In this document: positions 17,318-25,845 of the stretch, piece after piece
Position numbering within the stretch: the stretch's first letter is position 1
How the letters are laid out: the number at the start of each line of letters is the position of its first letter
NCBI GenBank assembly: GCA_018398765.1
Contig: JAHBMJ010000517.1
Location: 17,501-46,166, forward strand
Source of the DNA: Chromera velia
Taxonomy: Eukaryota; Sar; Chromeraceae
Direction: 5' to 3'
Length of the DNA stretch: 28,666 bases
Position numbers and translations under genes: made by a program
Notes under the pieces: generated by a model
Databases searched by the model: none
What the model was told of the DNA's origin: nothing
The model's input: only the letters and a program-made list of their open reading frames with translations

Positions 17318-18271
17318 GTAGTACATAATATTCATATAATACCTATAGTGTATTAGTAGTAATACTACATACAATCTAGACTACATCTAGAACAAGACCT
17401 TGTAATACTTTGCAAAAGCTGCAAAACACTACAAAGAAGTTTAAATTATACTGTTAAAGCAGCTAAACGTCTTAATTAAGATACCAGAGCTATAAAAACT
17501 AATCTAGTTCTGTACTGCTACATAACTATATTAGATTCTAAATTAGATTGTGTGCAATCAATTTAGACTAGCAGTGAACTGTGAACGTAAGTGAACGCTA
17601 TATTAGTTATGGTGACTCAACCGTAAATTCAATTAAGTTTGATAAAATGAAATGAAATGAAAGTTTGGCTTTGCTAGAGTGGAGTCGTACTCCCAGCAGC
17701 CCATGTTTATGCATATAAAATGAATGTATTTTTAATAATAACTTGCATCATTTATAAACTGTAGTAATACATTCACCCTAGCATTCACCGTAGTACTGTA
17801 CTACCTTAGGCAACAAAATTATTAAATAAATTTTGGAGCTTCAGCGAAATTTTATTCTGATAGATGTAATTGGATCAAGTACAGTAGTTTGAAAGCTTAT
17901 GGCCTAGTGTATTAAACAAAGCTATACTAGGGTTTATATGGCCCAGCTGACTAGCTATACTAAGCTTTAAATGCTCTACGTATTATATAGGACCCCTTTG
18001 ATCGTTTGTTGTTGATAAAAAAATAACTTTTCTACAAAAATCACACATAAAGCTTAAACTACATCATAAACTCTTAGTAGAAATGAAAGTTTTTAATCTC
18101 TCAGGCTTATAATACAGTCATTGATGATTGGTTTCTTTGGTCTTTGTCTCCATTTTGCTAAGATTTTTAAAAGATTATTCAATAATTTTATCGTATACGG
18201 TAGTACATTCAACCAATATATTATATATATTTACAAAAATATTTAAGACCGTTAGTAAGAATTAACTTCAA
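17318..18271. other. AT-rich island
   Basis: Base composition changes abruptly at the end of repeat copy 2. The stretch is dominated by A and T, has many CTA/TAG-type words and no open frame of note. It ends inside the short minus-strand exon at 18272-18517. It may be a heavily mutated transposon remnant or inserted foreign or organellar DNA. No organellar gene was recognised. Confidence 0.6.
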
Positions 18272-18517
18272 TTAAGTATCACTAATAGACTCACTATCTA
18301 AATCACTAGATGGATCACTTTCTTTAAAAATGTTTATATAACTTTTTTTTAATTCTACTGCCAGTGTCTTTCTTTCTTTTTCTAGTTCTTTTCCCATGTT
18401 TTCAAAACTTGAACCCTCTGCGGTTCTTCCAATACCCCTGCTTAACTCCACTACACACTGAAGAAGTCCAAGCACAATCTGCAGGGAACTCTCAGTGACC
18501 ACAGGCCTGCTCTGCAC
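18272..18517 (-). CDS. Terminal exon of an unknown protein, coiled-coil with acidic tail
   Basis: About 80 codons on the minus strand, entered through a plausible acceptor (AGTACCTACGTGCAG, at 18515-18529). The product has a helical first half (SSLQIVLGLLQCVVELSRGI), a Lys/Glu-rich heptad-like stretch (ENMGKELEKERKTLAVELKK), and a Ser/Asp tail (ESDPSSDLDSESISD) before TAA. The 3' half is AT-rich like the adjacent island, while the 5' half has ordinary composition. This could be the end of a DNA transposon protein, but no catalytic motif is present to show it. Confidence 0.35.
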   Translation of the reverse strand: MQSRPVVTESSLQIVLGLLQCVVELSRGIGRTAEGSSFENMGKELEKERKTLAVELKKSYINIFKESDPSSDLDSESISDT

Positions 18518-18633
18518 GTAGGTACTCGATCATTCATGCATTTCGTTTCTGCTCTTCATTAGTAAGAAAACAGCCATCTCCTAGCTGAGCCATCCCCCTG
18601 TCCGTTCCACCCCATGCATACATTCCTGCTCAT

Positions 18634-19086
18634 CTACCTAAGTTCCCCTTCTTGACTCGGGTGGCTCTTTTGACTTCCCTCCTCTTCCTCTTGACGCAAC
18701 TCCTCTGTCGACTTGTCAGCCTCAATTCTCTCATCGCCACACAGGGCGGCAAACAAAAAAGCCCCCACAGCGTAATGTACAGCAAAGAGGAGCATCACGA
18801 TTTTCCATCGATTCTTTTCACCCTCAGCAGGGTCCTCCCACCATGTCTCCGCAACATCCAGTAATTTACCCGAAATGGGTACTGCCAGCAGTCCCGCAAA
18901 AATCGCGGCTGTGTTCCCCAATGAGAACACAAACCCCGCGTTCTGGGGTGCAACGTCCACTTGCAGTACAGACACACCCCCTAATGACAGCGCCGACAGA
19001 CCCGTCCCAATCCCCACTACGAACTTCTCCCTCACATCCAGTACAGCCAACATCGATCAAGAATACAGCAGGTCCAATCATCGATC
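18634..19086 (-). pseudogene. C-terminal fragment of an SLC17-like MFS transporter
   Basis: SLC17 (anion/phosphate, sialin-type) carriers are 12-helix membrane proteins. The fragment carries the family's VDVAPQNAGFVFSLGNTAAI motif (relatives have a [NV]-x-DIAP-x2-AG-x4-G[IN]SNT-like motif), followed by helices 11 and 12 (AGLLAVPISGKLL and IVMLLFAVHYAVGAFLFAAL) and a charged cytosolic tail ending at TAG 18634. Just upstream, in another frame, SMIGPAVFLIDVG (from 19083) resembles the preceding IG-x2-GPAVFL helix, so a frameshift lies near 19030-19050. A possible acceptor (CATGCATCAG) ends at 19087. Helices 1-8 are absent upstream, where another gene ends at 19181. It is probably a 5'-truncated relic; an unusual intron is less likely. 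Confidence 0.6.
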
Positions 19087-19180
19087 CTGATGCATGTCTT
19101 TTTCCCTTTGACTTCAGTACAGATGCGTAATTCCCTCTTCGTGATCTTGAAAGTTCTGGATACAGCAGGTGAGTGCCTCC

Positions 19181-21752
19181 TCATGCGTTTCTCTGGACGA
19201 TCCCGAAGACCTCCATGGCCTTGTGCAGAATCTTGTCAGAGTCGTAAACCTGCAACACCACAAAAAGGTGTACTGGCCATGCAAGCACCGCTCTGGGTCA
19301 CATGAAAGGAAAGGAGAGACATTTAAGCAGAGCAGGAAAGACGTGAATTCAGCGGCCACGCAAAGGAGTGGAGCGGAGTGTAGCAGCTTCAGTTCCTGTC
19401 ACCTGCAGAGAGGGAAGCAAAGAAACGCAAAAACAACACACAGCAAAAGGAGAGGGACACGCAGAAAAAGGGAAGCTGCCGTGAGTGGACTCGTATCTCC
19501 CTCTTCCACGAATTGATTCCATCTTCCACAGTACCCATGATTCAAGGATGATTGAATGCAAAGCGGGCCTTTCCCCATCTGCGTCACTGAGCTTTTTGAG
19601 GGTCTCTGCCCAAGCCCCGATCCCAGAAGAGGCACATACGTAGCTCGACAGCCTGATTGCACATTTGTCGACATTCGGCCCTAACTTGGTGAACTGGGTG
19701 GGTCAATTGGGGTTGCCTGATGGCACAGGCACAGGGGACACTCGCTAGGAGGGGCTTACACCTTAACGCCCAGACACCCACCTGTTCACGAGAAAAGCTT
19801 TATGCTGTCTGCAACACGAAGCCAACTACCCTTTCTCTCATTTCCTTCGTCGAAGGCAGGGAAGATAAACTTGAAAACAGGAAGACACTAACCAGCTGCA
19901 TCATGGGGGCATCGAATGGGCTCGAGACTCTATCTCGTCTCGTCGCGTGAGCAGAGCAGGGCTCCCCACGAATTGGGAATTCAAATCTACTCAAAGGCTC
20001 CCGTGCAGCATTGCTATATTCTTTTCTCCTCCCCCCCCCTCTTCGTTCTCTTCTCTCCAGTGGTACCTCTCCTTGACTCAGCCCCTCCATTCTTTTTCTT
20101 TTCGTCGTCTCCTTTTCTCCCCTTCCCTCCCCTCCGCCCCCTTCCCACGCGGCCGCTTCATCAAGATCATTGACGCCCGTCTGTGAAGAGCCGCCTCGTC
20201 GAGTCGTCGATCTGCTCTCCACGGGTGCTACACTCCGCTCCACACGGCCACTCAAAGATAGAGGCATAGGCAATAGATCGGATAATAAAGAAGTGCTGAA
20301 TAGTAGGTGCAAGCATGACCAACCTCTGGGTCGTATTCTTCGTATTCTTCCTGTTCTGTCTTCACTCTTTTCCCCGTTGTACTCCCCCAGGTGTACTTGT
20401 TGTAGCTCTGGGCCTTCAGATCGTACTCATCCTGCATCAATTTCAAATATGGACACTGATGAATGACAGGCTTTGCTTCAAAGACTTTCAACACAAGAAA
20501 GAATTGATTAAGGAAAGTAGAGGAAATTTAAACTAACAATATTCGAAAAGACTGCAGAAGTTTTGTGTTCAGTGGAGCACCGGATTCCCGTTTTTCTGGC
20601 GGAAAAATTGGTGAAAAATAGGTATCTGGACTGAAACAAAGGTGGGGAGGAAAACGTTTCATTCGTTGGTTTGCTTTTTTCGTATGAAAGTGCACTCAGT
20701 GAAGGAGTGCTTGCAGGAGATAGGTCAAAGACATAGAAGACTGACCTCAAGATCCGTCTTTGGTCCAGGGAAACGAGCCAGCGGTGTTGTTTGGACTTGT
20801 TGTTTGGACTGCGCCACAAGTCTCCTCTCTCTTTCCTCCTTCAAGAACCGCCTGATAGGAGACGAGAACATCTCTCTCAGTCGTCTGTCTGTTGAGTTTC
20901 CCAAAGGAGACCTGCCCAGGATAGCGCCGTTGGGACGAAGGGCAACAAACCCAACCTCGGGAAAGAGTGCATCTGTTTTTGGCTGTGTCTGTGGCGGGGT
21001 GGGAGTGGGGGTGGGATGCCTAGAGAGGGCGCAGGCGGAGCGGGAAGCGCGGGTGGGGGAGACAGGGTGGAGTTGGACGGTTGTTCAGCTGTCACAGTTG
21101 CTTCTTCTTCTTCTCCTTTCTCACTTTCTTCGATCGTCACAATGCTCATTGCACACGAACCTGCGGGTGAGGGGGGGATCTGCTGTGCACCTGCGCTACC
21201 GGTAGATGACAGCGACACAGGTAGGCTACTCGTCTCCGGCCCTGGAGACGTGAACAGCGGCAGGGGCTGTGCGGGCTGAGGAGAGTGTCCCAGGAGGCAA
21301 GAGGCCGAGCCTTTTGCCTGCCCCATTCTGTGTGCGAGCATGCCGACGGAATTGTCTTTGCAAACGCCCCCATCACTGCTGGCAACCCCAAACGCTCCGC
21401 CCCCAAAGCCGTTCCCCGGTGGAAGAGTGGGTGACGGATGCGGTCGGCAAAGGTGTGAGGGGGGACGCACAGTTACGTGTCGGACGGGATTGGGGGGGAT
21501 GAAAGGCCGTCGCCACACGGGGGCAGGAGCAGGGGCAGACTGAGATTGGGAGGGCAGGTTCAACTCTTTCCGTATCTGAGCCTTCATTTCTTCTCGCGCG
21601 AAGTTCTTCTGTCTCTCCTCTTCGTCCCTTCGTAGCTGGGGACCGAGAATGTTTGTTATCACCCTGTGTGCCACCCCCTTCTTGATGGAAGGAGGGGCCG
21701 AGAGTCTTCCTGTAGCCTCTCTCTCACTACCCGGGCTTCTGTCCCTGTTCTC
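19181..21752 (-). CDS. Six-exon gene of unknown function
   Basis: Exons, read downward: 21752-20956, 20884-20746, 20455-20324, 20180-20067, 19693-19535 and 19249-19181 (stop TGA). All junctions are GT-AG (donors GTTGGG, GTCAGT, GTTGGT, GTACCA, GTACTG) and phases agree (2, then 0 throughout), giving about 469 residues. An earlier exon is likely, since 21752 is entered through a good acceptor; alternatively the start is ATG 21779. Visible parts: a basic/acidic helical N-terminus (GPQLRRDEEERQKNFAREEM), a long Pro/Ser-rich disordered middle, a basic helix (FSSPIRRFLKEERERRL), a Tyr-rich acidic piece, a Gly/Lys-rich linker, and a folded-looking C-terminus (CAIRLSSYVCASSGIGAWAE, then YDSDKILHKAMEVFGI). 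No family recognised. The exon chain is well supported by phase but unproven; exon 4 is the weakest. Confidence 0.5.
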
Positions 21753-21779
21753 CTGCACAAAACATGCAAGCGGACGCAA

Positions 21780-22561
21780 GTACCAGGCAGTTGGTCAACG
21801 AATTGTCCCAGGTTCTGTATGTAGGAGGAAGATGAAAGACGGTGTGGGAAATGATCGAGCAAGAAGGGCTTCCTTGGAGTACTCTATACTTGAGAATCAC
21901 GCTTCAGTCTATGTGAGGTGTGGACAAGAAACAACAAAAGAATGACAGCAGGGTTGAAACGACAGGCAAGGTGCAAAAGGATCCGGATTAAGCGAGCAGG
22001 GAAAACGTACAGAAAGAGGAAGCGCTCGAGATGGAGGACAGTCGGAAATGGCATGCACATGAAAAGACACAACCCTAGCTGGCTTAATTTGTATGTTCAG
22101 TCTGACCATTGCGATGCTTGAGGTTGCACTGCACTCTGGCAACGGCGTGTCCCGTCAATTGGCCCTTTGCCTTCTTTCTGTGCCGCTTCCACGCACTTGC
22201 CAGAAAGAAGATCTGGGAGGAGGCTTCTATACAGGTTCCTTGTCAGAGGGAAGCGGGCTCTTGAGGCTTTTCACTGTCCTGTTCCTACTCGAGAAGGCGT
22301 CTAATGTATCAATACGGAGGTATGATCGATCCAGCTCTGTACGAAAGTATATATACGCGAAGCGTATATATGTGCCAGCTACCAAAGGCAAAAGAGTAAA
22401 AGTCAGTTCTGCTTCGATCTGTTTTCTATTTGCAAGCTAGCCGGCCCATAAAGATGGCACCCATGCAATTTTGTGATCGACCGCCGTCATGCAATCTGCC
22501 TGATGAATCGATCTGTATTGACAATTAATTCGTTTTTGATGATTGAGGGTTTTTTCATGCA
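21780..22561. other. Stretch without supported genes
   Basis: A 115-codon plus-strand frame at 22093-22440 has no motif and no context. A perfect hairpin lies at 22348-22372: TATATATACGC and GCGTATATATG around GAA, ten Watson-Crick pairs plus one wobble. At 22541-22560 GATTGAGGGTTTT..TCATGC recurs at 25497 (see the hairpin cluster there). Confidence 0.4.
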
Positions 22562-22686
22562 TGCCGCGTTCCCATATATCGTTTTTTAATTTTTTTGTAC
22601 GTGAATGAATAAAAAAATTAAGGTTGTGAGGTGGTATATATAGGAACACGAGGGTGGGCGGCGGCACTGGGCGCGCACTGCGCGCC
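22562..22686. repeat. Imperfect palindrome followed by a GC-rich hairpin
   Basis: Left arm pieces GTTCCCATATAT and TTAATTTTTTT face right arm pieces AAAAAAATTAA and ATATATAGGAAC, so about 80 bp can fold on itself. Directly after it, GGCGCGC/GCGCGCC with an ACT loop forms a perfect hairpin at 22670-22686. A TATATATA word lies within the right arm. Confidence 0.55.
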
Positions 22687-23416
22687 GACGTATCGTGGTG
22701 GGTACGTGCGAGTCCGGCGTCGAAAGGGGGGCACAAACAAAACCTTTATTATCCTTTGATCGGGGACGGGTCGTAAACAGCGCATGCTGGGATGCTTTTT
22801 CACGTTCCTTTTTTTGTAATATAACTACACTCAGAGAGTCGGGGAACGCACCAAGCATTCACTCTGCATAACAATAATTGCCGTGCAGTAAGCAGATTGA
22901 ATCATACGACTCAAGTCAAGTTGAGTTTTAAAAGATCGAAAATGTCATTCAAAAAGCTTCAGAAGATACATACACAGGCCGTCTTATAGAGAGATTTTTA
23001 TGTGTCGCTTAATTAGTTAGTCCTGAATAGCAACTATGTGCGTACGAATTAACGGAGGCTTAGTACAGTAAGATTTAGATATGATTTAGACCTAAAATAT
23101 AAATTTCTGCACAGGTGGTTCCCACGCAGTCAGATCTAGACGCGAGTGTAGTTGCTTTGGGGGACAGCTCAGCTTTGCTGAGATCAGCCAAGAGGCCCTA
23201 AGATCACACGCACTCGCATATCATAGCTCTCCATCCTCCAGCTCCATTTTTTGGGGGGGGGATCGATATCCCCAAAAATTATGACAGAAAGACTTAGTGT
23301 TAGCTTTCGCGCATGTTAGCGCATGTGTGTATTAAAATAATCAGCTATAATCGTCATGTACAGGCATGAACCACAGTATCCGCAAGACTTCCTCAGGCTC
23401 CGCCGTTCTCTACGGC

Positions 23417-23488
23417 ATGCATGCAGCTCAATCGGTAGAGCATTGCATTCACATGTGCGTGATCTCGGGTTCGATTCCTACCATAACA
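23417..23488 (+). tRNA. tRNA-like sequence (tRNA pseudogene or SINE head)
   Basis: A clean D arm (GCTC AATCGGTA GAGC, 23426-23441) and a perfect B-box (GGTTCGATTCC, 23468-23478) lie at tRNA spacing. The anticodon stem pairs only with a six-base loop (TGCAT/GTGCG around TCACAT). The T stem has 3 of 5 pairs and the acceptor stem about 3 of 7. An anticodon CAC (Val) is possible but unsafe. The intact box A/B layout with decayed stems fits a tRNA pseudogene or a tRNA-derived SINE more than a working tRNA. Confidence 0.5.
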
Positions 23489-23558
23489 ACTTTTCTCGCC
23501 ATATGCAACTACTTATACGCCCTTCGAGGTACTCATGTACCCAACTGGTTGGATATAT

Positions 23559-24135
23559 AGCCCCGGAGGGCGGAGCGAGGCTTCAAACATGTTCGCACAA
23601 AGCTCTCCACCCAGGAGACACTTAATCCCCCGCGACTTCTTTCCTCCGATACCTGAGGTGACACTCGCGTGTGTGTACATACAAGCCCTAGCATGCCCTC
23701 ACAACTGCGTACAGTAGCCCCTGCCTGGGTTGCATACCGACGCATGCATAGCCTCACAGAGGGCGGAGTTAAAATTCATTCATGCCCTCCGGGTACCTCC
23801 GGGGCCTTTGGAGTTACGAGCGGAGTGAGCGGCTGTATAATCGTCTTACTATGTACGTGACAGTTACAGAGCCGCTCGCTCCGCTCACAACTCCAAAGGC
23901 CCCGGAAGGCATGAATGAATTACAGTTTCACCCTCCGCGGGGCCATGTATACACATGCATCGCCAGGGGCCGCTGCGTCAAGTTGTGAGGGCATGCCGGG
24001 GCCTGTGAGCCCGCATGAGCCCGCACGAGCGTCGCCTTAGGTTGTCGGAGGAAAGGGGTCGCGGGGGATTAAGTGCCCCCCGGGGGGAAAGCTCCGTGCA
24101 AACATATTTCAAGCCTCGCTCCGCCCTCCGGAGCC
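23559..24135. repeat. Foldback element, ~577 bp
   Basis: A large inverted repeat centred near 23850. The outer arm GCCCCGGAGGGCGGAGCGAG (23559 on) pairs with CTCGCTCCGCCCTCCGGAGC at its right end. Matching pairs continue inward: TTAATCCCCCGCGAC with GTCGCGGGGGATTAA; GCATGCCCTCACAACT with AGTTGTGAGGGCATGC; GGGGCCTTTGGAGTT with AACTCCAAAGGCCCC; AGCGGCTGTA with TACAGAGCCGCT. The loop is about 25 bp. It encodes nothing obvious. Arms differ by small indels and substitutions. Structure fits a foldback transposon or large MITE; a target duplication is not evident. Confidence 0.85.
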
Positions 24136-24144
24136 ATCATAATG

Positions 24145-24432
24145 CCGTGGCCCCCGGCCATGGTATCTGTTAAGGCTATTAGCTGCACCTATGGAAAAAA
24201 AAAAGTCGAATTACCAATAAATCAGGTTACATTTGCCTTTCGGGACCCGCGCTTTCTGGCAACTGTACAGCATGTGTATGGCGAACATACGTCTAACCTT
24301 GATGTATCGGTATATATGCAAAAATACACATGGAGGGGAATTGTACGTAGATTTGATCATCTATATAGTTTTCAAGGAAGGCGATAAAACATACCATCTA
24401 AGTGAAGCTGTTCTAAATTGCTCCATTGTTTG
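24145..24432 (+). pseudogene. Frameshifted open frame of unknown origin
   Basis: Two overlapping frames read as one protein-like stretch. Frame 1 gives VSVKAISCTYGKKKVELPIN and SNLDVSVYMQKYTW. After a +1 shift near 24330 the next frame gives ELYVDLIIYIVFKEGDKTYH and LSEAVLNCSIV before TGA 24430-24432. Alternating hydrophobic residues suggest a beta-rich domain. The two halves join smoothly only if a single-base lesion is assumed. It abuts the right end of the foldback element. No family recognised. Confidence 0.3.
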
Positions 24433-24777
24433 ACTATGCTACCAAGCTCAGTAGCAAGTTAAGATATGCCGCCTTACAGAGTCAGGAGTGGGCCGTACCA
24501 CGACTGAGTACGCTTGACAAAGAGGAAAAACGGTTAATTTGATCTGCAAGAACCTCTTTTTGCCCGTCTTCTTTCTCTCTACTTGGCCCCTCTTGTTGTT
24601 CTTCAGCACCTGGTTTCTTAACTTTCTTCTACCTCCACTTGAGGATTTGGGATATAAAATACTATCTATATATAGTGTGTGTCACTGTGGATGCTATAGT
24701 ATTCGCTTTGAAATGTTGTGGAAAGGCTTACCGCGTATGGGTCCAGTGCTTGGTGAGTTCAAGAGGGAGAGATATGA

Positions 24778-25035
24778 ACAGAAGCCGTTTGGGCCTGTGA
24801 ATAAAGCTAGGTAAGCAAGTGTGTGAACACTGTCAGAAGCCGTTTGGGCGTGTGGGTGAATGTTTGGGCGTGCGGGTGCATGGAGAAAGAGGGGTATGAA
24901 AAGGAAGTATGTGCAGTAACAGAATCCGCTTAGGCCTGCAGGTGGATGAATGAAGAGAGACGGAGAGAGCGAGCGTGTTTATGAGTATGTATGAGTTTGT
25001 GAATAGAAGCTGTTTGGGCGTGCGGGCAAGAGATA
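24778..25035 (+). repeat. Degenerate short tandem motif
   Basis: Variants of AGAAGCCGTTTGGGCGTG followed by (T/C)GGGTGAATG occur at about 24781, 24836, 24862, 24923 and 25006, with irregular spacing filled by AGAGAGA-type purine tracts. Confidence 0.5.
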
Positions 25036-25496
25036 ATAGAAAGCGTATATAATGTTTGGCTACTCCATATACTACTATGCGACTACTAGAATGGCCAAAA
25101 TATAAATGAAAGTAAATGAAAGAAACATTACAGCATGTGTGTCTGTATGTAAAAGACTTCTATATTGACTCCATAAATAGAAAATAAAAATGTAAGTAGA
25201 TTTAAGTGCGGAGCACTCTGATTTTTTTTTTTTAAAGCAAAAATAAGTTGTTAAAGATTTATCAGTAATGTATTGCTGCGGTTACAATTTCATTTTCTCT
25301 TTCACATTTATTCACGTCAACACCATATGTTAGCGAAGTCCTTGTACGTCATTAATTTTCTTATTAGCAAACGTATTTAATAGCAGAGCTCTTCTTATTT
25401 CTTCTTCTCAACCGTCTTGAAGCCTGTCCAGCCGTCTCCAGCCCTTTACGGCATTTACAGATACCGCAGCTACGCTTTTGTGCAGCTAACAACCGT
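25036..25496. other. AT-rich spacer, nothing recognised
   Basis: No open frame, RNA motif or repeat of note was seen. A T-run at 25222-25233 and scattered A/T tracts are the only features. Confidence 0.4.
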
Positions 25497-25790
25497 GATT
25501 GAGGGTTTTGTCATGCACCATATATTAAGGGACTTTCGCGCATCCCTATGGGCGCGTCAGATTTCAAAAATCTGAATGGCGTCAGATTTCCCATATATTA
25601 ATATGGGAAGGGGAACCTGTTGCATGCATGTACTACGATCATGGATGCACCTCTTAGTGCTCTCACCATGCTCTCACCCTATCTCACCCCTGGGGGCCAC
25701 GGCATGTCCCGTAGGGACATTATAATATAGGATGTCGGCCGGCGCGGGTCCGCGTTCGAAGAGCGCCGCCGCGCGGCTTCAATTTCTCGC
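25497..25790. repeat. Cluster of short hairpins upstream of LRR copy 2
   Basis: In order: GATTGAGGGTTTTGTCATGC (shared with 22541); a CCC-TAT-GGG hairpin flanked by GCGC words (25551-25569); TCAGATTT/AAAATCTGA (about 25567-25586); CCCATAT/ATATGGG around ATTA (about 25591-25608); ATGTCCC/GGGACAT around GTA (about 25704-25720); and a GC-rich imperfect palindrome GAAG..GCGC/GCGC..CTTC (25758-25780). No gene. Confidence 0.6.
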
Positions 25791-25845
25791 ATGCATGTGT
25801 CTGACAGATGGAGTCAGGGACGCAGGGAACTGATTATTAATAATT

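Noticed and set aside
19368..20243. Inverted pair of GTGGAGCGGAGTGTAGCA about 850 bp apart
   Set aside because: Short and isolated, inside introns of the minus-strand gene model; no wider arms, so probably chance or a tiny repeat.
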